From Aquimarina atlantica (GTDB taxonomy: Bacteria; Bacteroidota; Bacteroidia; Flavobacteriales; Flavobacteriaceae), in assembly GCF_000626715.1 (NCBI RefSeq), contig NZ_AQRA01000005.1, forward strand, positions 434,001-498,000: a stretch of DNA of 64,000 nt. The letters are read 5' to 3'. The notes under the pieces are model-generated. The model was not told the DNA's origin. It saw only the letters and a program-made list of their open reading frames with translations, and made no database searches. Shown here in pieces: positions 26,562 through 33,500 of the stretch; the stretch's first letter is position 1; the number at the start of each line of letters is the position of its first letter. The translations under genes and the position numbers were made by a program.

Positions 26562-27260
26562 TTATTTAAAGGTTACTTCTCCTTTTGGGGTTGTAATGGT
26601 CAATTTGAGTTGTATGGTATCACTGTCTTCTATTTTCATGAATGGAATCGTTGATTTGTTTTTCAATAAAATGTCTGTTATATCTTTCTTATGCGGAGTT
26701 TTAATTTGAAATTCTTTTAAAACACAAAGCGTATTCTTTTGAATCGAAGGATGCGTTGTTTTATCAGACCAACTTATAAAGAAGGGATTAATGTTTAACC
26801 CTGGATTAGTTATCCGTAATAACTTCCATTTCAATTCCTCTCCGCTGGGCTTATTTCTTGACCAGTTTTCAATTCCTTTGGTTTCAAATTGGGAGTCTAC
26901 TACTGTTTTTTCCAGAAATTCTATCGTATCAGTAGCTATTGCAAAACCAATAGGTTTTAAAACATCCATATTTTTAAAAAACTCGGGGATTGTGTCTAAT
27001 TCCTTCTTTGGGGCCAGGATTTCAATATAGATCATATCGTTCATGGGCACTATAGCATTATGAGTATAACTGTTTGGGTGCCCTCCTCCGTATATAGCTT
27101 TTACCCCGGTTAATTCCTCGAATTGCTTAATACCCAAATCCAGGTCATTTATAGCCAGTATAATATGATCTATTTGCATATTGTTTACTTCTTTTTTTGC
27201 ACATCCTATGGCGATCAATATTACAATGCAAAAAGCAAAAAACGGGTATTTTCTTTTCAT
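26562..27260 (-). CDS. VOC/glyoxalase-like lipoprotein
   Basis: 232 residues from ATG 27258-27260 (MKRKYPFFAFCIVILIAIGC), giving a lipobox Cys at 20; a longer frame starting at 27296 has no signal logic. MQIDHIILAINDLDLGIKQFEELTGVKAIYGGGHPNSYTHNAIVPMNDMIYIEILAP is a glyoxalase-like VOC domain; a second half-domain follows. The HPN...H metal-binding pattern resembles the Glyoxalase_3 group. Unusual in carrying a lipoprotein anchor, which would place it in the periplasm or outer membrane. Confidence 0.85.
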   Translation of the reverse strand: MKRKYPFFAFCIVILIAIGCAKKEVNNMQIDHIILAINDLDLGIKQFEELTGVKAIYGGGHPNSYTHNAIVPMNDMIYIEILAPKKELDTIPEFFKNMDVLKPIGFAIATDTIEFLEKTVVDSQFETKGIENWSRNKPSGEELKWKLLRITNPGLNINPFFISWSDKTTHPSIQKNTLCVLKEFQIKTPHKKDITDILLKNKSTIPFMKIEDSDTIQLKLTITTPKGEVTFK

Positions 27261-27324
27261 TTTGATCATAATTATACACCATACTGGTATATGCATCCTT
27301 GTACATATATACCTGTTTGTCGTT

Positions 27325-27491
27325 GTTTATAAGCAGTTTATTTATTTACTCACCCAAAGCTACCATTATCTTTTTAATATAGCAATGATACTGTATAGGG
27401 TAGGAGGTTTTTTCCTATATCATTGAAGTGCTGAGGTCTTTATTTAGACGTAGAGTGTTGTATTGCACGGATTGCAAATCCGCGCTGTCGG
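27325..27491. repeat. Cassette-like repeat, copy A
   Basis: 167-base unit, directly followed in tandem by copy B. It begins GTTTATAAGCAGTTTATTTA, contains CACCCAAAGCTACxATTATC, an inverted pair CAATGATA...TATCATTG, and ends in the palindrome CGGATT-GCA-AATCCG followed by CGCTGTCGGG. Same unit found at 27492-27660 and, diverged, at 29296-29464. Confidence 0.85.
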
Positions 27492-27660
27492 GTTTATAAG
27501 CAGTTTATTTATTTACTCACCCAAAGCTACTATTATCTTTTTGATATAGCAATGATACTGTATAGGGTAGGAGATTTTTTGGGATATCATTGAAGTGCTA
27601 AGGTTTTTTATGTAGGCATTGAGTGTTGTATTACACGGATTGCAAATCCGCGCTGTCGGG
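27492..27660. repeat. Cassette-like repeat, copy B
   Basis: Tandem copy of the unit at 27325-27491, about 90% identical by eye. Its last ~50 bases overlap the 3' end of the secreted-protein gene 27608-28093, so that the palindrome is translated as RGFAIR. Confidence 0.85.
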
Positions 27661-28093
27661 TTTGTGTTTTGTTATTTATTGGAATATAAACTTTATTAGC
27701 ACTATTCCAGTTATGAGTGAAGTTAAGTTCAACAATCAGATTTGCTTTATTCCACTCAAATTTGTCAGACGAATTTATACTTTCATATTTATTATTTTCC
27801 ATATTCAAATACAACTTATCCAATAGTTTTCCTGAACTCAAAATTTCAATAATTTTCGAGCTCTTTATTGAATCCGTTTTTATATCTCCACACTGTTCTA
27901 TTGTCAAATCTTCAACTTCCCATTCCTTTGTATAGATTCCTATTGAAAAATCATTATTTGGGATTATCAAATTTGTACATAAAACCTTAGAAGATTTCTT
28001 GATGTCAGAAAGAGTTTTTTCATACGTAATTTGATTTTGTGAAAACGAAAACGTAAAGATGAAAAGGAATAATATATTAATCGTAAACTTCAT
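27608..28093 (-). CDS. Hypothetical secreted protein whose C-terminus runs into a repeat
   Basis: 161 residues from ATG 28091-28093 (two residues shorter than the longest frame). Signal peptide MKFTINILFLFIFTFSFSQ. The mature part is beta-rich with one Cys in LCTNLIIPN and another in EQCGDIK. The last 15 residues (QRGFAIRVIQHSMPT) are encoded by the cassette-like repeat copy B, so the original C-terminus has probably been replaced. No family recognised. Confidence 0.6.
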   Translation of the reverse strand: MKFTINILFLFIFTFSFSQNQITYEKTLSDIKKSSKVLCTNLIIPNNDFSIGIYTKEWEVEDLTIEQCGDIKTDSIKSSKIIEILSSGKLLDKLYLNMENNKYESINSSDKFEWNKANLIVELNFTHNWNSANKVYIPINNKTQTRQRGFAIRVIQHSMPT

Positions 28094-28140
28094 TCTCAAA
28101 TGTTTACTAACATTGGTATATGTACGATTGTTATATCGTG

Positions 28141-28704
28141 TTATAAACTTGCTTTTATTCGTTCGGTTATTTCGTCAATTGATCCAAGTCCGTCAAAAGT
28201 CTTGACCTCAAGTTTTGATTTCATATATTCAATAGCGGGTCTTGTAGAATCTTCAAAAACCTCTATTCGTTTTATATGAATTTTAGGATCTTTATCATCT
28301 TTTCTGTCCGATGTTTCTGCTCTTTTCCTGGCTCTGTTTAAAAGTTCGGATTTCGGAACATCGATATTTAAAACTTTTCCAATTTCCATATTTTTTTGAT
28401 CAACCAATTCAATTAGATCATCAACCTGAGCATCTGTTCTGGGATAGCCGTCTAGAATTATTCCTGCATTAGCTTTATTTTCATCAAGGATTTGTCCAAA
28501 CAACTCTTTCATTATAGAATCAGGAACCAAATCTCCCTTTTCTTCATATTCAGACATTATTTTTCCGATTTCTGTTCCGCTTTCTTTTTCAAATCGACAT
28601 CGGTCTCCAGTCGAAATATGCTTAAAATCTAATTGCTTATTTAAAATTTCGCATTGTGTTCCTTTTCCAGAATAAGGAGGTCCGGTAATTATTAGTATTT
28701 CCAT
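28141..28704 (-). CDS. Adenylate-kinase-like nucleoside monophosphate kinase
   Basis: 187 residues. P-loop GPPYSGKGTQC (7-17), NMP-binding region FKHISTGDRCRFEK, and the second strand IILDGYPRTDAQVDDL; the LID region is short (RARKRAETSDRKDDKDPKIHIKRIEVF), as in short-type adenylate kinases and UMP-CMP kinases. It phosphorylates a nucleoside monophosphate with ATP. It sits in a mosaic region of cassette-like genes, so it is likely an accessory copy and not the housekeeping adk; this is inference, as the rest of the genome is not seen. Confidence 0.85.
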   Translation of the reverse strand: MEILIITGPPYSGKGTQCEILNKQLDFKHISTGDRCRFEKESGTEIGKIMSEYEEKGDLVPDSIMKELFGQILDENKANAGIILDGYPRTDAQVDDLIELVDQKNMEIGKVLNIDVPKSELLNRARKRAETSDRKDDKDPKIHIKRIEVFEDSTRPAIEYMKSKLEVKTFDGLGSIDEITERIKASL

Positions 28705-28747
28705 CTATTTTTCTTCTTGCTTATATAATATTTAATGTAAAATGCGT

Positions 28748-29245
28748 TTACATTACGCTTCGTTCTAAGTTTTTGTCCTTTTTAAAAGTGATAGGTGTCG
28801 TTTTAACAGTTGCGTCCGGTTTGTTCCCATTTGAACCATTAATCAAAGTTCGACCAGAAATTAGGGCTTCAATAAACTCAGTATCAGATTTCAATATTTC
28901 AACTTTTAAATTTTCCAGACTGGCATGTTCAAAGTAATAAACATTAGAAAGGTTTTCTTCCCGATTTTCATCCCAAGATTCAACTTGTTCAATCACTGCT
29001 CCTTCGTTAAGATTTAAAGAAGATTTATCCAATAATGCGGTAGCTTCAAAATGAGGATTAGGTTCCGATATTGCTTCTTCAAGTTCAGAAACTCTACTTA
29101 GTGAGTCTTTAGTCTCAAAATAAATAGTGAATTCCCATAAGTCAGATTCTACTTCAATCAAATTGTAGTTGGCCTTGGATACTAAAAATTCTTCTTTTCC
29201 AAATTCATCATGAATGAGGCTGACTATCTCTTTTTTTGAATTCAT
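28748..29245 (-). CDS. Hypothetical soluble protein
   Basis: 165 residues, acidic, no signal peptide and no membrane segment. IVSLIHDEFGKEEFLVSKANYNLIEVESDLWEFTIYFET and PHFEATALLDKSSLNLNEGAVIEQVESWDENREENLSNVYYFEH suggest a mixed alpha/beta fold with a Glu-rich surface. The C-terminus is basic (TFKKDKNLERSVM). No family recognised. It lies 43 bases upstream of the adenylate-kinase homologue on the same strand and may be co-transcribed. Confidence 0.65.
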   Translation of the reverse strand: MNSKKEIVSLIHDEFGKEEFLVSKANYNLIEVESDLWEFTIYFETKDSLSRVSELEEAISEPNPHFEATALLDKSSLNLNEGAVIEQVESWDENREENLSNVYYFEHASLENLKVEILKSDTEFIEALISGRTLINGSNGNKPDATVKTTPITFKKDKNLERSVM

Positions 29246-29295
29246 ATGATGTTCAGTTTTTAGAATGTATTACAACAATAGTATATACATATACC

Positions 29296-29464
29296 TATTT
29301 ATAAGAGTTTATAATTGTTTACTCACCCAAAACTACTATTATCTTTTTGATATAGCAATGGTAATGTATGGGGGTAGGAGATTTTTGCGATATCATTGAA
29401 GTGCTAAGGTTTTTTATTTAGATGCTAGATTGTATTACACGGATTGCAAATCCGCCTTATCGAG
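29296..29464. repeat. Cassette-like repeat, copy C
   Basis: Diverged copy of the 167-base unit at 27325 and 27492: TTTATAAGAGTTTATAATTG, CACCCAAAACTACTATTATC, inverted pair CAATGGTA/TATCATTG (a G-U/G-T change that keeps the stem), and the terminal ACACGGATTGCAAATCCGC. It separates the 28748-29245 gene from the DUF4287/DUF5655 gene. Confidence 0.8.
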
Positions 29465-29493
29465 TTAGGGTTATATTTTGTAGTTATACCTAG

Positions 29494-30036
29494 TTATATT
29501 GATTTTTCATAAGCCTCAGAAATCCAGGATTTTAATTCTTTGTCAATTTCTGATTCTTCGGATAGCCGAACTCTATGCGTGCACATTGTTCCGAATGGCC
29601 CTGAGTTTTCAAGCCTATTTGTAGTTGGTTTGTCTTTTAGTTTAAACCCTAAGTCAATTCTTGTTTTAGTCGCCGGCTTAATTAGAACGAATTGTCTTTT
29701 TCTAATAATACTAACACTTCCTTTTTTTGGTGTAATGGTTACATCAGAGCCTAATGATGTAACATAATCAATTAGTTTCTTATAAATTGGAATCAGATTT
29801 TCTTTCCCTTTATATTGAGCGTCTACTAAATCATCAGGAGAGTTATTTTCTTGTTTGGATAAAGTCACAATGGTATTAGCAAATCCATGCGTCACATTAT
29901 GTTCTGCCTTTAAAAACTTAACCCCTTCAGAATGTTTAGCAAAGGACTTTTCTTTAAGAATAGCTTTCCATTCTTCTAATGACTTACCTGTTTTTTCAGG
30001 AATGTTGTCAATCATAGTTTGTAATGCTTTATCCAT
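29494..30036 (-). CDS. DUF4287/DUF5655-domain protein
   Basis: 180 residues. N-terminal DUF4287 (MDKALQTMIDNIPEKTGKSLEEWKAILK, then SEGVKFLKAEHNVTHGFANTIVTLS), followed by a C-terminal DUF5655-type domain (LIDYVTSLGSDVTITPKKGSVSIIRKRQFVLIKPATKTRIDLGFKL). The two domains are commonly fused in accessory genes and are of unknown function, the second sharing a fold with DNA-repair-associated or ligand-binding proteins. It is flanked by repeat copy C and a truncated repeat at 30085-30122. Confidence 0.85.
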   Translation of the reverse strand: MDKALQTMIDNIPEKTGKSLEEWKAILKEKSFAKHSEGVKFLKAEHNVTHGFANTIVTLSKQENNSPDDLVDAQYKGKENLIPIYKKLIDYVTSLGSDVTITPKKGSVSIIRKRQFVLIKPATKTRIDLGFKLKDKPTTNRLENSGPFGTMCTHRVRLSEESEIDKELKSWISEAYEKSI

Positions 30037-30084
30037 CTTTAATCTATTAGTTACATTGATTATAATAAATAGTATGTGTATAGT

Positions 30085-30122
30085 AGTTTACTCATCCAAA
30101 GTTATCATGCTGTCGGGTTATA
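30085..30122. repeat. Truncated cassette-like repeat, copy D
   Basis: Contains TTTACTCATCCAAAG and, right after, CTGTCGGGTTA: the beginning and end of the 167-base unit with the middle missing. Suggests internal deletion or recombination between short repeats. Confidence 0.5.
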
Positions 30123-30153
30123 GAGCCTGTAATTGACCCCAAAAAAGAGTATA

Positions 30154-30612
30154 CTATTTATTCTTTCTAATATATTTTTCTACAATATACCTTTTTATGT
30201 TGGCTTTTTTTACCTCTTCCAGCCCATATTGAATAAGAGTATCTCCTTTTATTTCTATGGTAAACGGAAATTTGTGACCTCTTACAGCTTCTACCGCACA
30301 ATATTGTAATGTTTCTGTATAGGTATTTCCTTCCAGGGTATATGTGCCTCCGCCTCCATAAAAATCATCTGGGTTGGTATGATTTTGATTAAAAAATGCA
30401 AAATGATCCTTACCGATGATTTTTATAAAATCTGATACAGTCATATCTTTAATTTTTACAGAATCTCCTTCTCTAATCTCTCCATACACCATTTTCCAAG
30501 CTCCTTCTATTTTTTTGATCTCTTTGGGTTTTGATAGGGTTGGGGTGGTTTCGTTTTTGTTGCAGGTTATAAAAATAAAAGAACAAGCTACTAATATAAT
30601 TTGGTTTCTCAT
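30154..30612 (-). CDS. Lipocalin-like lipoprotein
   Basis: 152 residues from ATG 30610-30612, giving MRNQIILVACSFIFITC with lipobox Cys17; the longer frame from 30663 has no signal logic. The mature protein has the pattern KKIEGAWKMVYGEIREGD, then DFIKIIGKDHFAFFNQNHTNPDDFYGGGGTYTLEGNTYTETLQYCA, as in small lipocalin-like or DUF4488-type lipoproteins of Bacteroidota. A conserved YGGGGTY loop is present. Ligand unknown. Confidence 0.75.
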   Translation of the reverse strand: MRNQIILVACSFIFITCNKNETTPTLSKPKEIKKIEGAWKMVYGEIREGDSVKIKDMTVSDFIKIIGKDHFAFFNQNHTNPDDFYGGGGTYTLEGNTYTETLQYCAVEAVRGHKFPFTIEIKGDTLIQYGLEEVKKANIKRYIVEKYIRKNK

Positions 30613-30940
30613 AAAATGTTGATTGATGTCGATAAAGTTACTTTTATTTTGGTAACAACACAACCTCTACCAAGGGGGTACCCCCTTATCGATATGGGGG
30701 GTACCCTATCAAAAGGTAGTTCGAGCTGATATTTTAACGCTTCGAAGGGTGATGATGACCCTTCGAAGTGATACGATCAGGGTTCGAGCTGATATTGTAT
30801 GGCCTAGAGGGCTTGGCAGTAGGGATAAAAGTGATATGTTTTGGGGCTCGAGGCCATAAAGGGAGTCTTCGAAGGACTTCGGTAACGCTTCGAAGCGTGT
30901 CTTTAAGGGATAGAAGCATCCCGATAAGGGGTAACTACTA
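30613..30940. other. Gene-free region rich in palindromes
   Basis: Contains a perfect 16-base palindrome AAGGGGGTACCCCCTT at 30672-30687, followed by a related GATATGGGGGGTACCCTATC at 30691-30710. A hairpin with 11-base arms (CTTCGAAGGGT and its complement, 7-base loop) lies at 30740-30768. Two copies of TTCGAGCTGATATT at 30720 and 30783 flank it. G/C-rich blocks stand out in this AT-rich DNA. No gene is supported here. Confidence 0.6.
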
Positions 30941-30973
30941 TAAAAACAAAAGCACCAGCCTTCTGGCTGGTGC
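30941..30973 (-). terminator. Rho-independent terminator of the 31000-31488 gene
   Basis: On the minus strand: GCACCAGCC-AGAA-GGCTGGTGC followed by TTTTGTTTTT. Perfect 9-base stem with a 4-base loop, 27 bases after the stop codon. Confidence 0.9.
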
Positions 30974-30999
30974 AGTTTTGATACGATGTGGATATCGAT

Positions 31000-31488
31000 T
31001 TATAGTTCTGTGTCGGGTGTATCGGGTGTGATTCCTCCATTTTTTTTAAAAAGGACTTTCATATCCTGGTACACCGATTTGGCACCGGGTTCGTTCTCGC
31101 CAGCCAGAAAACGCATCATACGATAAAAACTTAATGCATTAGAGTAATTATCATAGTCTAATAGGGTTTTGGTATCTACCAATTGCTGGGATAGGTTTTC
31201 TAATAACTGTACGTGAGTTTCTATCTGTTGGCGGGTACTATAATCGCGATCAAACTCTTCTTTATCCAAAAAATTGGGGATCCAGCTAGGATGCTGCTCC
31301 ATATAGTTTTTGGCTTTATCTACGATAAGTTTGTTTTGATTGGCGATACGCCCGTATTGTGCCCGTTGCTCGGGAGTAAGATTTACCGTTTTACCCAACA
31401 ACACCTCTTTTATGGTATCGATCCCCTGGGTTAATTTGTTTAATTCGTCTTCTGTAAAGGTTACACTAATTAAATTTTCTAATGCCAT
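31000..31488 (-). CDS. Hypothetical helical protein
   Basis: 162 residues, soluble, almost entirely helical: FTEDELNKLTQGIDTIKEVLLGKTVNLTPEQRAQYGRI, QQIETHVQLLENLSQQLVDTKTLLDYDNYSNALSFYRMMRFLAGENEPGAKSVYQDMKVLFKK. Pro/Thr-rich tail TPDTPDTEL. It resembles short conserved Bacteroidota proteins of unknown function that occur with repeats and dispersed hairpins. No enzymatic motif seen. It has its own terminator and probably its own promoter. Confidence 0.7.
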   Translation of the reverse strand: MALENLISVTFTEDELNKLTQGIDTIKEVLLGKTVNLTPEQRAQYGRIANQNKLIVDKAKNYMEQHPSWIPNFLDKEEFDRDYSTRQQIETHVQLLENLSQQLVDTKTLLDYDNYSNALSFYRMMRFLAGENEPGAKSVYQDMKVLFKKNGGITPDTPDTEL

Positions 31489-32036
31489 GTTTACTATATT
31501 TTATGGTTTATAAATATTTATAACACAAGAATATAGTACCCCAGTTTCATTTTTCGGAACTGAGATTTTTTTAAGAAAGGTTTAGCTAACTTTTTGATTT
31601 TGTTAAGGTTGTGCCCTTCGACTACGCTCAGGGTACGCTTCGACAGTTTAGTATTACACCTCAGGGTGCGGTATGAGTAAAAAAAAACACGTACTCACGT
31701 ACCCTGAGGCACTCGAAGGGTACACTTCGACAGTTTAGTATTACACCTCAGGGTACATCACAACTTGTCATCCCAGCCCTTCGGCCCAGCTCAGGATAAA
31801 CTAAAGGCTGGGATCCATTTTTAAAGACGATAATATGATGAGTTCTCGATAGTCCTGCTGAGCCCTTCGATAAACTCAGGACAGGCCCTGTCGAAGTACA
31901 ATTTTTCTCCATTACATTACGAAAAACCACTCGAACTGACGGGCTAATACGCTACGTCATATCGAGTGCGTGAGGAACGAGCGTGTATCGAGATGCATTT
32001 GAAAACGATAACATAATAGATTCTCGAAGGGTACAA
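31489..32036. repeat. Gene-free region built of dispersed repeats
   Basis: 548 bases. From 31606 it is a string of dispersed inverted repeats: CCCTTCGACTACGCTCAGGG near 31615, GTATTACACCTCAGGGT at 31648 and again at 31738, CGATAAACTCAGGACAGG near 31868, and the TCGAGTGCGTGAGGAACGAG element near 31960. Small frames here are read-through of repeats. Confidence 0.75.
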
Positions 32037-32342
32037 TCACACCAATTCTATAAGATATTTTAACCGATGATAACACTGTTTTGCCAGGGGGCGTAGGGAT
32101 TCTCCCAGGGGGGTGATGTCATAATCGGTAGCCATACTCATAAAAGCGGCATAGGTCTCGGCCAGGTAGTCGTTTTTTTTCTCACTGGGGATATGCATAA
32201 GCTGGTAAATGATCTCTAAGATCTCTAGATGGTGTGTATTTGATCCCTCTAATCCCAATTGCGCTAAGCCGTATACTAATTGGCAATGTTTTAGATCTTG
32301 TTGTATCAAATCGATGATAAGCTGCTCATTGTTTTGGTGCAT
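32037..32342 (-). CDS. Hypothetical small helical protein
   Basis: 101 residues from ATG 32340-32342 (MHQNNEQLIIDLIQQDLKHC); an upstream start adds 12 residues. Helical: LVYGLAQLGLEGSNTHHLEILEIIYQLMHIPSEKKNDYLAETYAAFMSMATDYDI, with no signal peptide. It could be a small accessory or regulatory protein; no family recognised. Its stop codon lies directly at the end of a block of dispersed repeats. Confidence 0.65.
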   Translation of the reverse strand: MHQNNEQLIIDLIQQDLKHCQLVYGLAQLGLEGSNTHHLEILEIIYQLMHIPSEKKNDYLAETYAAFMSMATDYDITPLGESLRPLAKQCYHRLKYLIELV

Positions 32343-32526
32343 GGTATCTGTTTTTATGACAAAACAAATATCAGTCAATCACACCACATTCTTGTCATAC
32401 AAAAAGTTGACAAGGTGTTTTTATTTGTATTGGGTATTGTATGGTTTAAGGTGCAAATCCGCACTTTCAGGTGAGAACAAGTAGTTGGTTATAGGATACA
32501 TTATTATGAGCTGGCTTTATTTATTG

Positions 32527-32622
32527 TTGTCGTTGAAGACTCGAACTCCATCTCTTGTACGCATTGTAAATTTATCAATCCACAATGCTTACAAGCGTCT
32601 TACCAATTGGACCAAACGACAA
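32527..32622 (-). tRNA. tRNA-like sequence with an expanded anticodon arm
   Basis: Reads on the minus strand as a cloverleaf: acceptor TTGTCGT paired with ACGACAA (7 of 7), bases TT, a D arm GTC...GAC with the TTGGTAA loop, and a T arm TGGAG-TTCGAGT-CTTCA (5 pairs, one G-T; loop fits TTCRANY). Between D and T arms, instead of a 17-base anticodon arm, lies CTTGTAAGCATTGT...ACAATGCGTACAAG: 13 pairs plus one A-G mismatch with a 14-base loop. Total 96 bases; no CCA encoded. No anticodon can be assigned. It starts 2 bases after the HEPN gene stop codon, so it would be on the same transcript. Confidence 0.5.
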
Positions 32623-32624
32623 TT

Positions 32625-33440
32625 TTATCTTGACCTCTCTAAAATAAAGAAATTATTGGTTAAATGCTCGTCAATTTTTAATGAAAAATGGCGTAAAAAT
32701 CTTATCAAATCCATTACTTTTTCAAACCCGATTGAGTGAGGATTTCCATGCCCAATAGAATTCCTTAAATCACGCATTATGTCAAATGTTTCTTTTAAAT
32801 TTTTATCAATTAAATCAGGATGTTTATTTACTTTTTCGGACATATCTAATCCTAAACCGTATTCTAAAATTTCGGGAATCATAACACTCTTAAATCCATT
32901 TCCAACCACAGATTCAATGAAATACTTTAATCCGTAAGTTGCTAACAACTCACTTGGATGTCTGTAATTAGGTTCATCGTCTAAAATCTTGATATGTTTT
33001 TGGTACTTTTCCCACTTTATCTTTTTTAGTGGTTCGTTTAATTTCTTTTTACTTTCTATAATTGTACTATTCTGGTTTTGTAAAAAAGTACGATGTCTAT
33101 TTTTCACAGTTTCTATAAATTCAGATTTCCCTCCATGAAATTCAATTAACTCATTTACAACATCTCTAAAATAAGATTCAAAAAAGCTAAAAGCACTTAA
33201 TAAAGTATATTTAGATAAATTTTCTTTGTATTTACCTGAAAGAGATTCAAGTCTTCCAATATCAGCTGTTTCTTTGAAATAATCTGGATTAGCAAGCTTT
33301 TCATAATTCGGAACTTTTTCTTTAAACCCTTTTATAGACTTTTTTAAATTCGGAACAGCATAGCAAACTAAAACTGTGAAATCAAGAATGCGTTGTTGTT
33401 CCTTTTTCAGGTTTTTAAAAGACTCGGTATGTCCAATCAT
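32625..33440 (-). CDS. HEPN-domain protein, probable ribonuclease
   Basis: 271 residues, soluble and helical. Near the C-terminus MRDLRNSIGHGNPHSIG carries the HEPN ribonuclease motif R-x4-H (R226, H231, with the N after R as is usual). The middle helix SFFESYFRDVVNELIEFHGG (85-104) is typical of MAE_28990-like/RiboL-PSP-type HEPN families, where two HEPN domains dimerise to form the active site. Such proteins cut RNA, often tRNA anticodon loops, in defence and toxin systems. It follows the OLD-type gene by 60 bases on the same strand. The named family is my reading and not certain. Confidence 0.75.
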   Translation of the reverse strand: MIGHTESFKNLKKEQQRILDFTVLVCYAVPNLKKSIKGFKEKVPNYEKLANPDYFKETADIGRLESLSGKYKENLSKYTLLSAFSFFESYFRDVVNELIEFHGGKSEFIETVKNRHRTFLQNQNSTIIESKKKLNEPLKKIKWEKYQKHIKILDDEPNYRHPSELLATYGLKYFIESVVGNGFKSVMIPEILEYGLGLDMSEKVNKHPDLIDKNLKETFDIMRDLRNSIGHGNPHSIGFEKVMDLIRFLRHFSLKIDEHLTNNFFILERSR

Positions 33441-33500
33441 AGTTCTGTAGTTTTTTCAGCTTGTTCACGGTCTCGTGTATTAGTAGTAGATTTGAACTCA

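Noticed and set aside
27325-29464. Integron attC array
   Set aside because: The repeats lack the attC core (GTTRRRY) and no integrase gene is in the window.
31748-31930. 60-codon minus-strand frame (contains PVLSLSKGSAG)
   Set aside because: Repeat read-through in a block of dispersed inverted repeats.
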